From Rana temporaria (taxonomy: Eukaryota; Chordata; Amphibia; Anura; Ranidae): a stretch of 64,000 nt of DNA. The stretch spans positions 52,801,749 through 52,865,748 of the forward strand of contig NC_053494.1 in assembly GCF_905171775.1 (NCBI RefSeq). Reading direction: 5' to 3'. Positions 58,501 to 59,754 of this stretch are shown here, in pieces. Positions within the stretch are counted from its first letter, which is position 1. The number at the start of each line of letters is the position of its first letter. A program made the position numbers and the translations under genes. Below the pieces are notes generated by a model. The model was given only the letters and a program-made list of their open reading frames with translations. It did not search any database and was not told the DNA's origin.

Positions 58501-59072
58501 TGCTGTGTGTGTTGTTGTCACCCATCACATGACTTGGGAGCTAATTGCAACCCAACAGGTATTTGTACTTCCAGGATCTTCAAAGGGGTAAAACATTTTT
58601 ATTTTCCCCCGACATGCAGTTAACTGCACATTAGAGCTGCACGATCAATCGTGAAGAATCAAATTCGCGATCTTTTTTCCCTTCCCGATCTTCAAAACGG
58701 CATGTCACGATCTTTCTAACAAGTGCAGAGAGTTTAAATGTATAGCATTGAACTTTATTTTTCTCTGCACGTCGTCGTATTTTACGTCACTGTGTTGGAC
58801 ACGATCGGATTTTTAACTGATGGTGTGTAGGCAAGACTGATGAAAGTCAGCTTTATCGGATATCTGATGAAAAAATCCATCGTCCCGTTTTCATCGGATG
58901 AACCGATCGTGTGTACGTAGCATTAGTGTTTTGACGACGTGTCTTTGCTTTTATAAAGCTTGTTCCAGTATATTACACTCTTGTCTCTGCAGGTTTCTGA
59001 CTGGTGCATAGACTTCAATGTTCCTGGTGGAGCAGACCGAGAAGGGTGGCAGTATGCAGCAGACTTTCCAGC
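4377..59072 (+). CDS. tecpr1: tecpr1, sixteen internal coding exons (gene continues beyond both ends)
   Basis: The spliced product matches vertebrate TECPR1 throughout. It has a dysferlin domain, tectonin beta-propeller repeats, an ATG5-interacting helix, a PH domain, another tectonin repeat and a second dysferlin domain. TECPR1 acts at lysosomes and autophagosomes: it binds sphingomyelin exposed on damaged membranes, phosphoinositides and the ATG5-ATG12 conjugate, and promotes LC3 lipidation and autophagosome-lysosome fusion. Exons sit at 4377-4559, 18572-18694, 19520-19645, 21163-21337, 23515-23615, 27317-27418, 27509-27654, 29423-29892, 32457-32596, 34206-34361, 37117-37266, 46140-46297, 47496-47623, 47754-47856, 52881-52977 and 58993-59072. 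All borders are AG/GT, phases match, and no stop occurs over 2438 nt. By recalled human numbering (1165 residues) the window starts near residue 76; about 280 C-terminal residues are missing downstream. No frameshift or decay is seen, so the gene looks functional. The identification is by recalled family sequence, not by a search. Confidence 0.96.
4951..5691. mobile_element. family A palindromic element, copy 3
   Basis: It runs from GGCCCGGAATTCAC to GTGAATCCAGGCC. The interior has the shared motifs ACGTAAACGACGTAAAATACG and GCATGTGCCGTCCCGTGGACG. The flanking triplets CAA and CTA match at only 2 of 3 positions. Confidence 0.78.
6116..6548. mobile_element. family B element inserted in a Tc1-like remnant
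   Basis: The ends are GGCCGCGTACACACGGACGG and GGTCGTGTGTACGAGGCC. The flanking triplets are TTA and TCA, and the interrupted Tc1 text resumes after it. Confidence 0.8.
6571..7077. mobile_element. family D palindromic element inserted in a Tc1-like remnant
   Basis: TTAA at both ends encloses AGGGGTTGTAAAGGTACAA and its complement CTACAACCCCT. The arms of about 230 bp are near-perfect inverted repeats containing GTAACTCCACACAGTAATGC. The TTAA duplication suggests a piggyBac- or Kolobok-type origin. Confidence 0.85.
7210..7639. mobile_element. family B element (Tc1 insertion, second subfamily)
   Basis: It runs from AGGCCCATACACATGATCGG to TTTCGTGTGTATGAGGCT, with TAA at 7207-7209 and 7640-7642. 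It shares the internal ACATTAGCAGAA..TGCCCAAAGGGTGGCGC segment with 14945-15346. Confidence 0.8.
8031..8767. mobile_element. family A palindromic element, copy 4
   Basis: It runs from GGCCCGGATTCACAAAGC to CTGTGAATCTGGGCC. Flanks are TTA and TTG. Internally it is closest to copies 3 and 10 (shared AAAGGAGGTGCAACCCAGCA). Confidence 0.78.
9397..10055. mobile_element. two adjacent family E palindromic elements
   Basis: The first runs from GGCTGGGTTCACACTTATG to ATATGTGAACTGGGACT (about 9401-9712). The second runs from ACACTGGTGTGATTTGAC to GGCACCAGTGTGAACC (about 9786-10046) and contains a near-perfect hairpin around CAGGGACTTTG. Confidence 0.65.
10613..11033. mobile_element. family B element
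   Basis: It runs from GGCCGCGTACACACGGTCGG to CGATCGTGTGTACAGGGCC with TTA and TAA at the junctions. The interior contains several CCATCGGTT copies in both orientations. Confidence 0.78.
11259..11465. mobile_element. family G TTAA-bounded element
   Basis: It runs from TTAAAGCGGAAGTAAACCC to GGGTTTACTTACACTTTAA, with AAGATGGCAGCTTCCTTGGC inside. The same element recurs at 31045-31274. Confidence 0.78.
11470..12213. other. intronic sequence, no feature recognised
   Basis: It is moderately GC-rich with a poly-C run at 11571. Several open frames of 60-160 codons occur on both strands, but none shows a recognisable motif and they overlap one another. Confidence 0.5.
12214..12440. mobile_element. 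short family B-like palindromic element
   Basis: It runs from TGCCCCGTACACACGC to GGCCGTGTGTTCGGGGCA over 227 bp. Its arms carry GGGATTTCCGACGGGAAAA and complements. Confidence 0.7.
12442..13112. other. apparently single-copy intronic sequence
   Basis: It has no terminal repeats and no sequence shared with other parts of the window. Minus-strand frames at 12587-12865 and 12862-13074 have ordinary composition but no recognised motif; an old retroelement fragment cannot be ruled out. Confidence 0.4.
13157..13890. mobile_element. family A palindromic element, copy 5 (GGTAGATTCAG subfamily)
   Basis: The ends are GGGTAGATTCAGGTAAG and CTACCTGAATCTACC, with TAA on both sides (13154-13156 and 13891-13893). 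It is inserted in a family B element. Confidence 0.8.
13919..14553. repeat. foldback unit with poly-G/poly-C and GA-rich centre
   Basis: The left arm (13922-14100) and right arm (14365-14550) are near-complementary, including CTCCCTATCGCAGAATGC with its complement and AGTGAACCATCACAATTTG with its complement. The centre is a set of short inverted units of CCATACACAGAGCGG flanked by G or C runs and GAGAGA tracts. Confidence 0.75.
14945..15346. mobile_element. family B element (second subfamily)
   Basis: It runs from TGCCACGTACTCACGATCGG to ATGATCGTGCGTACAAGGC. The interior matches 7210-7639. Confidence 0.72.
15347..15955. other. intronic sequence, nothing recognised apart from a poly-T tract
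   Basis: AT-rich unique-looking DNA before the Tc1-like remnant. No open frame or inverted repeat of note. Confidence 0.5.
15428..15453. repeat. poly-T tract
   Basis: An uninterrupted run of about 24 T follows TTCTTCTTC. Other homopolymers lie at 4250-4269 (G), 11571-11584 (C), 14343-14366 (C) and 27151-27163 (G). Confidence 0.95.
15956..16977 (+). mobile_element. Tc1-like DNA transposon remnant
   Basis: It begins after a TA with CAGTGCCTTGAAAAAGTATT, the terminal repeat of a vertebrate Tc1-like family. It then shows the start of a degraded transposase (ATGAAAGACAAGGAACAC at about 16334) and the catalytic part with GGGSIMLWGFFSSAGTG and FTFQQDNDPKHTA (16733-16920). The middle is deleted and the copy stops at about 16977 before the 3' terminal repeat, so it is dead. 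Confidence 0.85.
16670..16966 (+). pseudogene. Tc1-like transposase fragment
   Basis: This 98-codon frame carries the central DDE-region signatures HGGGSIMLWGFFSSAG, GAKYRAILEENLLESA and FQQDNDPKHTA. The D in QQDND is the second catalytic residue. The N-terminal DNA-binding domain and the third acidic residue are missing, so it cannot be a functional enzyme. Confidence 0.85.
17391..18510. mobile_element. hAT-type non-autonomous element with a nested family C repeat
   Basis: The ends are CAGAGCTGCCCAACCAG and GGTTGGTCACCCCTG, typical hAT termini. The flanks are GTGTAGAG (17383-17390) and ATGTAGAG (18511-18518), a 7/8 match to an 8-bp target duplication. A TTAACCACTTAAG-type repeat fills the interior from about 17466. 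Confidence 0.75.
17466..18345. repeat. family C repeat nested in a hAT element
   Basis: It opens TTAACCACTTAAGCCCC and carries the family hallmarks CTTTCTTTTGGTGGTATTTG, ATAAACAAAAATAGAGCGAC and CTACTAATGGCGGCGATCAG. The right border is uncertain. Confidence 0.68.
18572..18694 (+). CDS. tecpr1: tecpr1 exon: second half of the N-terminal dysferlin domain and start of the LIR motif
   Basis: This exon has 41 codons in phase 0, with acceptor TTATAG and donor GTAAAT. It reads GWTYAIDFPATYTKDKKW, then a basic stretch VRRRRWIRYRRYK (DysFC-like), and ends NTWAK. The Trp in DKKW aligns with human W154 (recalled numbering), reported to be needed for sphingomyelin binding. The final WAK joins Ile at the start of the next exon to make WAKI, the LC3-interacting motif. 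It follows a 14.0 kb intron, the largest complete one here. The exon has no long ORF of its own and was found by reading the frame directly. Confidence 0.95.
18888..19137. mobile_element. palindromic MITE-like element
   Basis: The left end GGGTGGATTTACTAAAGGC and right end GCCTTTAGTAAATTCCCC are inverted repeats enclosing complementary AACTGTGCA segments. Single copy in this window. Confidence 0.65.
19520..19645 (+). CDS. tecpr1: tecpr1 exon: end of dysferlin domain into tectonin repeat 1
   Basis: This exon has 42 codons in phase 0, acceptor TTTCAG and donor GTAAGT. It starts IPSHMDNKQLPDPLND, then SVGGWEITDEP, then the start of a tectonin blade, GRLSVWTVSLQGK. The leading Ile completes the WAKI motif. 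It lies 825 bp after the previous exon. Confidence 0.95.
20211..20942. mobile_element. family A palindromic element, copy 6
   Basis: It runs from GGCCCGGATTCAGAAAG to TTTCTGAATCCGGGCC, with TAA on each side (20208-20210 and 20943-20945). Confidence 0.85.
21163..21337 (+). CDS. tecpr1: tecpr1 exon: tectonin repeats 1-2
   Basis: This 175-nt exon starts in phase 0 and ends one base into a Gly codon; acceptor TTTAG, donor GTAATT. It encodes LWFRENVCHDNPEGSSW, the blade-closing pattern of tectonin repeats, and then ISCGPYDLLWAALWEGQ and IVREGISRNCPK. The split Gly codon is completed exactly by the next exon. Confidence 0.95.
21449..21855. mobile_element. family B element with TTA duplication
   Basis: It runs from AGCCTCGTACACACGATAGG to CGATCGTGCGTACAGGGC, with TTA on both sides (21446-21448 and 21856-21858). 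Closest to 10613-11033 internally (shared GACGTGC..GAAGTTCAATGCTTCC). Confidence 0.82.
22136..22965. repeat. family C repeat
   Basis: It opens TTAACCACTTAAGACCCGG and follows 17466-18345 almost line by line, ending in TCTTCAGCTCCGGAGGACTG. It is probably a non-autonomous DNA transposon, but no target duplication was fixed. Confidence 0.68.
23515..23615 (+). CDS. tecpr1: tecpr1 exon: tectonin repeat 2-3 junction
   Basis: This 101-nt exon starts by completing the split Gly codon and ends in phase 0. The acceptor is ATGGTAG and the donor GTAAGG. It encodes NSWTIVEAPTPGDGIMHVSV followed by GVNVVWAVTKERK, the inner-strand VWAV pattern of a tectonin blade. Confidence 0.94.
23907..24377. mobile_element. 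family D element
   Basis: TTAA-bounded element from AATGGAGTTCCACCC to GGAACCCCGCT. The palindrome includes CATTTCCCAGGAG near the centre. Confidence 0.75.
24404..25145. repeat. family C repeat, mostly in reverse orientation
   Basis: The left end is TTTAACCACTTAAGGACC, and the interior is the reverse complement of the copy at 22136-22965, including CTGATCGCCGCCATTAGTAG. Confidence 0.66.
25150..25370. repeat. degenerate tandem repeat with inverted units
   Basis: CTGATGGGGACATCTGATGT-type units repeat about every 45 bp, with the first ones inverted (GTGCCCATCAGAGTGCCCC, GTGCCCATCAGCGTG). Confidence 0.75.
25849..26412. mobile_element. hAT-type non-autonomous element with perfect 8-bp target duplication
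   Basis: Terminal inverted repeats CAGTGGTTCTCAACC and GGTTGAGAACCACTG enclose 564 bp. Both flanks are GACTAAAG (25841-25848 and 26413-26420), a perfect 8-bp duplication that fixes the borders and the superfamily. Confidence 0.93.
26652..26807. mobile_element. short MITE with TATAACAC arms
   Basis: TACCGTATTTATCGGCGTAT at the left and the near-complement GTTATACGCCAATAAATACA at the right enclose about 155 bp, with a smaller inverted ACGTATAACACGT in the centre. Confidence 0.68.
27317..27418 (+). CDS. tecpr1: tecpr1 exon: tectonin repeat 3
   Basis: This exon has 34 codons in phase 0, acceptor ATCCAG and donor GTACCT. It encodes VWFRRGVNSHNPCGTSWIEM followed by a segment ending GLNDQ, a full Trp/Arg-to-Trp tectonin half-blade. 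Only 90 bp separate it from the next exon. Confidence 0.95.
27509..27654 (+). CDS. tecpr1: tecpr1 exon: tectonin repeat 4 and start of linker
   Basis: This 146-nt exon starts in phase 0 and ends two bases into a Ser codon, which the next exon completes. It encodes VWGIGYDDRAVYFRQGVTP, SELSGKMWKAIV and then a Ser-rich tail, SRENERSNSGSVSSLL. The acceptor is TTTAG and the donor GTAATA. A consensus donor-like GTGAGT lies inside the exon at 27602 but is read as coding Val-Ser, as the aligned family sequence continues across it. Confidence 0.94.
27880..29195. repeat. family C repeat, reverse orientation, split by a family D palindrome
   Basis: GATTAAATACCACCAAAAGA (28507) and the terminal GTCAAGTGGTTAAG (29182) give the orientation. 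The family D element at 28642-29160 sits between them. A short tandem array of about 24 bp (TGCAATACCCCACACTACTC) lies at 28190-28250. Confidence 0.66.
28642..29160. mobile_element. family D element, near-perfect 0.5 kb palindrome, nested in family C
   Basis: TTAA on both sides encloses AGCGGTGGTTCACCC and GGGTGAACCCCCGCT. Long arms pair through GGGAATGGGCGTGCCTATGG and ATTGACGGCCGGC, with GGCGCCTGCGCA at the centre. Family C text resumes after it at 29161. Confidence 0.85.
29423..29892 (+). CDS. tecpr1: tecpr1 exon: long acidic Ser/Thr-rich linker
   Basis: At 470 nt this is the largest exon (156 full codons plus a base at each end). It begins AGCCFFGDEV-like (seen: SAGCFFGDEVKDQSD) and then runs through about 90 residues rich in Ser, Thr, Asp, Glu and Pro with no domain. 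It recovers conservation at LYPLWTWVSGGGCLVD and PLKWFS near its end. The linker separates the first propeller from the ATG5-binding helix and, from what I recall, is the least conserved part of the protein. Confidence 0.94.
29893..31044. other. intronic sequence with a LINE tail
   Basis: Apart from the LINE 3' end at 30215-30295, I see AT-rich unique sequence and T runs at 30047 and 30658, and no supported gene. Confidence 0.5.
30215..30295 (-). mobile_element. 3' tail of the same LINE family, minus strand
   Basis: Reading the minus strand gives GCGCCCAGAGGCGATTCAG, then a GCGC-containing stretch and (ATTC)n, aligning with the tail at 50355-50420. Only about 80 bp are recognisable. Confidence 0.65.
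31045..31274. mobile_element. family G TTAA-bounded element
   Basis: It runs from TTAAAGCGGAAGTAAACCC to GGGTTTACTTACACTTTAA and shares CTGATCACATGTGCAGCA and AAGATGGCAGCTTCCTTGGC with the copy at 11259-11465. Confidence 0.78.
31848..32095 (-). repeat. family F interspersed repeat, copy 2
   Basis: Reverse complement of the family F text, including AGTGTTACTAAAGCCAC, TATGCAGTAAATCATGCTTG and ACCAAAGGGGTTAATCC. Confidence 0.62.
32457..32596 (+). CDS. tecpr1: tecpr1 exon: ATG5-interacting region
   Basis: This 140-nt exon completes a Gly codon and ends in phase 0; acceptor CACTAG, donor GTAATG. It encodes LSISMQSLSITPANTAVW, then the helix RKQIFEQLSERTRRELDSF and RHYEQAVEQ. The W-x3-I-F-x2-L helix corresponds to the region of TECPR1 that docks on ATG5 and competes with ATG16L1. 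It leads directly into the PH domain. Confidence 0.95.
32687..32890. mobile_element. one-ended family D fragment
   Basis: It opens TTAAAGCGGAGGTCCACCCG and shares GCAGCTACAAATACTG and GATGTCGGCA with 53745-54153. No right end is present. Confidence 0.6.
33297..33750. mobile_element. family D-like element with degraded right end
   Basis: It opens TTAAAGGGGTTGTAAACC and shows internal inverted repeats. The right end is a decayed CATGAACCTTTATG. Confidence 0.55.
33754..34105. mobile_element. family E palindromic element
   Basis: It runs from GCTCGGTTCACACTTGTGCG to AAGTGTGAACCGGC, with internal complementary TGCGGGAACC/GCGATGTG segments. Confidence 0.65.
34206..34361 (+). CDS. tecpr1: tecpr1 exon: N-terminal half of the PH domain
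   Basis: This exon has 52 codons in phase 0, with acceptor TTTTAG and donor GTATAT. It encodes PVWVKTGSLQWWREWKPNKW, then IDVRVALEQMTATDG and SILFIYYTYNEEKK, beta strands 1-4 of the PH fold reported to bind phosphoinositides. Confidence 0.95.
34436..34900. repeat. degenerate minisatellite of about 40 bp units
   Basis: TGACCACCAATGTAA recurs roughly every 40 bp with linkers such as GGGTTCCTTCTTCCAC. About a dozen diverged units follow the tecpr1 exon ending at 34361. Confidence 0.85.
34979..35699. mobile_element. family A palindromic element, copy 7 (GGTAGATTCAG subfamily)
   Basis: It runs from AGGTAGATTCAGTAAG to ACTGAATCTAGCT. It is close in sequence to copy 5 in inverse orientation, sharing ATACGCTTAAACATA and GGATGGCCGCTAGGTGGCGC. 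Its target duplication is not clear. Confidence 0.75.
35700..37116. other. intronic sequence, nothing recognised
   Basis: AT-rich DNA between family A copy 7 and the next tecpr1 exon. There are no clear terminal repeats or coding motifs. Confidence 0.5.
37117..37266 (+). CDS. tecpr1: tecpr1 exon: C-terminal half of the PH domain
   Basis: This exon has 50 codons in phase 0, acceptor CCCCAG and donor GTAAGA. It encodes YIHLFLNEVTILVPVLNE, HTFAIYTSERTRQRWPVRLA and ends in EEEMHDW, the C-terminal helix of a PH domain with its invariant Trp. It is followed by the 8.9 kb intron that holds the Penelope-like element. Confidence 0.95.
37330..37992. mobile_element. family D element
   Basis: TTAA-bounded, from AGCGAGGGTTCCGTGG to GGGTGAACCTCCGCT. 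It lies only 64 bp after the tecpr1 exon ending at 37266. Confidence 0.75.
38585..39010. repeat. two diverged blocks of about 200 bp, possibly PLE terminal repeat
   Basis: Two blocks share GGAGGCTTACC (38608 and 38848), CCAGCCAGGGCCTTT-like text (38650 and 38896) and ATGGTGAAGTA (38769 and 38993) in the same order. They lie just outside the hammerhead-like fold. This suggests a tandem duplication in the 3' non-coding part of the retroelement, but the boundaries are not clear. Confidence 0.4.
39121..39193 (-). ncRNA. hammerhead-ribozyme-like fold in the PLE 3' region
   Basis: Read on the minus strand, GTCAGCACG (39193-39185) is perfectly complementary to CGTGCTGAC (39129-39121), and an inner CCC/GGG pair completes an interrupted stem I. 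Stem II is GTCA/TGAC around loop GCTTT, followed immediately by the invariant GAAA. Stem III is the very short ACG..CGT, followed by GTC, the expected cleavage triplet, next to GGG. This is the layout of the minimal hammerheads known from PLE terminal repeats. The other core block reads CAGATGA plus an extra C where CUGANGA is expected, so this copy may be inactive. Confidence 0.62.
40218..42587 (-). CDS. Penelope-like element reverse transcriptase with GIY-YIG endonuclease (intact ORF)
   Basis: This is an uninterrupted 789-codon ORF antisense to tecpr1, inside its 8.9 kb intron. The reverse transcriptase core shows KGGG (170-173), PKIHK (246-250), GRPIVSG (257-263), TADVTSLY (313-320), GVAMG (375-379), the catalytic YIDD (413-416) and FLDLTI (455-460). 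A Cys/His cluster (QCRKCRVC..GCEH, 639-652) precedes a C-terminal GIY-YIG nuclease: VVYLLQCPCGLQYVGRT (681-697) with RLNEH (704-708). RT followed by GIY-YIG defines Penelope-like elements (PLEs), and the length is typical. No stop or frameshift lies within the RT or nuclease, so this copy is recent or under constraint. The same frame is open upstream to 42704, so translation need not start at the Met at 42587. The clade was not determined. Confidence 0.93.
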   Translation of the reverse strand: MGFSQTRSGCQTSRRPHRGVRGGRRLRLKEAKSLTPSGIFNLSTVTLNKAEQAILDKGLKFVLPRKLNKFETYMDTYKFIRKLNIKRYMLSNPIAQTQLIATDFKHTGLSNASLYNPPGGTAPSIKVFRDTVLRDLDRLPIKKTQSNHTLKTGLDSLCDNKQIVIRPADKGGGIVVLNRTDYLAEMDRILGDRDTYTPLACDPKNSYLNQLTKLISKGYKDGILNKKEKLYLVPKAPRTPVIYYLPKIHKHLTCPPGRPIVSGIDSLTSRVGRYIDFFLQPLVFRMPSHLKDSRHVINLLSSLKPSQNMWLVTADVTSLYTVIPHDLGLSAVEYYLRRDSGLFDEQIFFILELLHFAATRNYFWFQNQFYRQDRGVAMGAKYAPSLANLFMAMWEEDVVYVCRQPQLKLWARYIDDILLLWDGPLIELQSFMSFLNTNERGIHLNFEASQSSINFLDLTISVQGDAFCTSTFFKGTDRNSYIPTDSCHHDSWLRSVPKSQFLRIKRNCSNESDFLVQSTILMNRFLEKGYDQGTLTSTLNEVKGIDRIDLLRTKPRDISKLPVVPFVTTFSTQHFSVKKLLKKHWHILKNDPILGPVLPDNPQVIFKGGSALRHKLAPNVLDPPAIKTTFLNSFTGFYQCRKCRVCSLSGCEHRRTHFFVSTVTGEQHTIKPFITCATEGVVYLLQCPCGLQYVGRTKRALSVRLNEHVTNILAGYLNHSVSKHYRLVHDRDPSKTIFLGIDRYAPHWRGSPLVRSISKSEMQWIHRIKSYTPFGLNIEVDVNAFIDNS
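42485..42931 (-). CDS. Pro/Tyr/Gly-rich ORF upstream of and overlapping the PLE ORF in the -1 relation
   Basis: On the minus strand a 148-codon frame is open from 42931 to a TAA at 42487-42485. It is not in the main ORF frame. It reads TPYIPPYRGAPFPYPPPYGY near the start, then PPAANRNTDYQLDIQ, NGQYPYGGPGSYGQDPQQW, and ends in an acidic then basic tail, ESEGEEGYDLKRQRV. It has no Met, so it is either 5'-truncated or read from an upstream start. It overlaps the RT frame by 220 nt (42704-42485), and the RT frame lies at -1. A G GGT TTT heptamer in the correct phase (42584-42578) and a run of nine C (42642-42650) both lie in the overlap. It could be the N-terminal part of one PLE protein separated by an indel, or a true second ORF joined by frameshifting. 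Confidence 0.55.
   Translation of the reverse strand, partial: YTTFSKEKPPDNNQTPYIPPYRGAPFPYPPPYGYVTGPTHFEPPPAANRNTDYQLDIQNRFYPLRDRDGPIDTYTKEITPYYGNLRGTNPSSQLPPPNGQYPYGGPGSYGQDPQQWGFHKPGQGVKRAGDPIEESEGEEGYDLKRQRV
42935..43905. other. intronic sequence beyond the PLE 5' end
   Basis: T-rich DNA with a family E fragment at 43123-43222 and otherwise nothing recognised before the minisatellite. Confidence 0.5.
43123..43222. mobile_element. family E fragment
   Basis: AGGCCCCATTCACACCCGAG (43121) opens a fragment with AAAACGCCCAAG text similar to the family E element at 461-1697. The other end was not found. Confidence 0.45.
43910..44258. repeat. 25-bp minisatellite
   Basis: About thirteen tandem copies of ATCAAATGCAGCCTCGCCAG plus CGCCC. 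Edge copies have CACC for CGCC. The unit is not a multiple of three and has no stop in any forward frame, so three overlapping open frames of repeated peptides arise without being genes. Family A copy 8 starts just after the array. Confidence 0.95.
44266..44997. mobile_element. family A palindromic element, copy 8
   Basis: It runs from GGCCCAGATTCAAG to CTGAATCTGGGCC with AAT on both sides (44263-44265 and 44998-45000). It abuts the end of the 25-bp minisatellite. The interior is GCGC-rich and diverged from the other copies. Confidence 0.82.
45001..45594. other. intronic sequence, nothing recognised
   Basis: Unique-looking DNA between family A copy 8 and a family B element; no coding motif. 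Confidence 0.5.
45595..45948. mobile_element. family B element
   Basis: It runs from TGCCCGGTACACACGATCCG to CGGATCGTGTGTACGGGGGC with TAA/TTA junctions. Confidence 0.75.
46140..46297 (+). CDS. tecpr1: tecpr1 exon: PH domain end and tectonin repeat 5
   Basis: This 158-nt exon starts in phase 0 and ends two bases into a Met codon; acceptor TTTCATAG, donor GTAAGT. It encodes LCLLNMSCCEGRK, then QQAIWSTTCKGDIFVSEPSP, a tectonin blade, and ends SCDQ. It picks up the frame exactly after the intron with the retroelement, so that insertion has not disturbed coding. Confidence 0.95.
46434..46488. repeat. AT and CTAT microsatellites
   Basis: (AT)12 or so is followed by (CTAT/CTCT)n, in the intron after the tecpr1 exon ending at 46297. 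Confidence 0.95.
46489..47495. other. intronic sequence, nothing recognised
   Basis: Between the microsatellite and the next tecpr1 exon. Short frames only; no motif or repeat structure seen. Confidence 0.5.
47496..47623 (+). CDS. tecpr1: tecpr1 exon: tectonin repeat 5 continued
   Basis: This 128-nt exon completes the Met codon and ends one base into Gly. The acceptor is TTGCAG and the donor GTAATA. It encodes FWRPIGGHLRMVES, then GVVWGIGYDHTAWAYTGG and YGGGFMQ. Confidence 0.95.
47754..47856 (+). CDS. tecpr1: tecpr1 exon: start of the second dysferlin domain
   Basis: This 103-nt exon completes Gly and ends two bases into an Ile codon (AT then T in the next exon). The acceptor is CTCTAG and the donor GTGCGT. 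It encodes LDSSKNSLFPQSDTKCVYIY and then ENQRWNPVTGYSG, the second copy of the RWNP motif that opens a TECPR1 dysferlin domain. The donor was chosen because it alone restores the frame and the expected GL(L/P)TDRYMW continuation. Confidence 0.93.
48479..48730. mobile_element. hAT-type element fragment related to 17391-18510, opposite orientation
   Basis: It starts CAGGGGGGCCCGACCTTTTG and contains AGCACTTGGTAACC and GGAGGGTCCGATTGGGTCC, the reverse complements of text near 18350-18505. The other end was not defined. Confidence 0.6.
49395..49591. mobile_element. short hAT-type MITE
   Basis: A 197-bp palindromic element carries CCTGTCCTCAGGACCCACTA near its left end and the complementary TAGTGGGTCCTGAGGACAG near its right, ending GAGAACCACTG. 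The flanks are TCCTAACT (49387-49394) and TCCTAACA (49592-49599). Confidence 0.78.
49725..50333 (+). pseudogene. CR1/L2-like LINE, C-terminal part of the reverse transcriptase ORF
   Basis: The frame carries the conserved C-terminal region of CR1/L2-group LINE polymerases: LLRLLRRLIPFIPKED, SRLDYANALYLGLP, LQVVQNTAARLVTG, LRTLHWLPVKDRIAFKALCL, RRFAFQGPRLWNALP and a closing RRRIKTLLF before TGA. The homology starts only around residue 20, so the reported Met is not a real start. The catalytic YADD part is missing; the copy is 5'-truncated as usual for LINEs. It is in the same orientation as tecpr1. Confidence 0.85.
49765..50420 (+). mobile_element. 5'-truncated CR1/L2-like LINE with TTCA-repeat tail
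   Basis: The fragment contains the polymerase C-terminus and a short 3' untranslated region with GCGCCCAGAAGCGATTCAG, ending in (ATTC)n at about 50402-50420. A matching 3' end in the opposite orientation occurs at 30215-30290. Confidence 0.8.
50606..51086. mobile_element. family B element (GGGATTCC subfamily)
   Basis: It runs from AGCATCATACACACGACCG to CCGTGTGTATTACAGGGC. It is closely similar to 62616-63079, sharing GAGTGTTTCCTGC and GCATGC..TGTAGCAAGATGGCG. Confidence 0.78.
51087..51889. other. intronic sequence, nothing recognised
   Basis: AT-rich unique-looking DNA between a family B and a family A element. Confidence 0.5.
51890..52602. mobile_element. family A palindromic element, copy 9
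   Basis: It runs from GGCCCGAATTCACATAC to TGTGAATCCGGGCC with AAT on both sides (51887-51889 and 52603-52605). It is closest to copy 3 internally. Confidence 0.85.
52881..52977 (+). CDS. tecpr1: tecpr1 exon: second dysferlin domain, middle
   Basis: This 97-nt exon completes the split Ile and ends in phase 0; acceptor ATTGTAG, donor GTAAGA. It encodes GLLTDRYMWSDASGLQECTK and then PPSPQWSW, matching the second DysF domain of vertebrate TECPR1. Confidence 0.95.
53745..54153. mobile_element. family D element
   Basis: TTAA-bounded, from AGCAGAGCTCCAGCCCC to GGGTGGAGCTCTGCT. A poly-C run lies near the right arm. Confidence 0.75.
54851..55669. mobile_element. hAT-type element with perfect 8-bp target duplication
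   Basis: The ends are CAGGGGTTGACAAAT and ATTTGTCGAGCCCTG, flanked on both sides by TACCCCCA (54843-54850 and 55670-55677). Its interior contains a segment (about 55080-55200) also found in the family C repeat near 28250-28370, so it has picked up or shares sequence with that family. Confidence 0.9.
55678..56315. other. intronic sequence, nothing recognised
   Basis: Between a hAT element and a family D element; no shared segments or coding motifs noticed. Confidence 0.45.
56316..56683. mobile_element. family D palindromic element
   Basis: TTAA-bounded 0.37 kb palindrome from AGGGGTTTTAAAGG to CCTTTACAACCCCT, with complementary GCTAGTGCATT arms and a GCTTACGGAGGAGAAACAGG segment and complement. 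Confidence 0.82.
56766..57040. mobile_element. family E palindromic element
   Basis: It runs from GGGCTGGGTTCACAATATTG to GCAGTGTGAACCCAGCC, with internal complementary TCAGGTCCGA copies at about 56927 and 56962. Confidence 0.68.
57239..57756. mobile_element. family A palindromic element, copy 10 (shorter)
   Basis: It runs from GGCCCAGATTCACGAACG to CTGTGAATATGGCC with CTT on both sides (57236-57238 and 57757-57759). It lacks about 200 bp next to the left end relative to the 0.7 kb copies, yet retains a precise duplication, so it may be an internally deleted mobile form. Confidence 0.8.
57760..58739. other. intronic sequence with a possible GCTGCACGATCAATCG repeat
   Basis: Mostly unremarkable. 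From about 58635, GAGCTGCACGATCAATCGTG opens what looks like another short interspersed DNA repeat of unknown borders. Confidence 0.4.
58740..58924. mobile_element. truncated family B element
   Basis: The right end CCGATCGTGTGTACGTAGC is present, preceded by the palindromic TGGTGTGTAGGCAAGACTGA text seen near 21545. The left end is missing. Confidence 0.6.
58993..59072 (+). CDS. tecpr1: tecpr1 exon: second dysferlin domain; last exon in the window
   Basis: This 80-nt exon starts in phase 0 and ends two bases into an Ala codon; acceptor CTGCAG, donor GTGAGT. It encodes VSDWCIDFNVPGGADREG and WQYAADFP. Human TECPR1 has Phe-Val where this has Cys-Ile after SDW, a conservative core change. The following exon, expected to carry the RRRCWARK-type motif, was not found in the remaining 4.9 kb. 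Confidence 0.94.
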
Positions 59073-59754
59073 GTGAGTAGGACGCATTTCATCTCCTTCC
59101 TGTATTTGGGCATTCCAATTTCATGTTACATAGGTTTTCCAATCATGTTTTAAACCTTCTAAAACATATATTATTGCAGTTCCGTGCTATGCAGGGCACA
59201 GCTTTTCATTCTATCATTCCCTCAGCTGAATACATTTCTATTGTAGAAATTACTTTTGACTTAACGACCATGTAGCAGCTGAAACACACAGGCTTTTTTG
59301 GTGCTGGCTCTCACACAGTTAAAGTGTTACTAATCCCAGGACCCTGCATTCACTATATCTGGTTTTACACAGAACATGGAAATACAATAGTTTTAGTGAA
59401 TATAAACCGCTAAATACCTTTTCTCATCCGCAGTATATAGCAGTCTTGTGACTTCTATTAGTGTCTGGTTAAAGCAGTGGTCTCAAAGTACCGGCCCGCG
59501 GACCGGTTATAAATGGCCCGCAGGCAGGGTGGAGGGTGCCGCGGAAGTGGGGGGAGTAGATTTCCTTCACATGCAGAGTAGCGCAGGAAGCGTCTCTGTC
59601 ATAAGTTTGCTTGCGATATCACCTGGGATGGACGAGAAGAGAGGGGGAGGGGAGTAGCCGTAGCGTGAGACAGAGAAGTGAACTTATGACAGAGACGCTT
59701 CCTGCGCTACTCTGCATGTGAAGAAAAAAGACAACAAGTAAGCTGACCTGTACC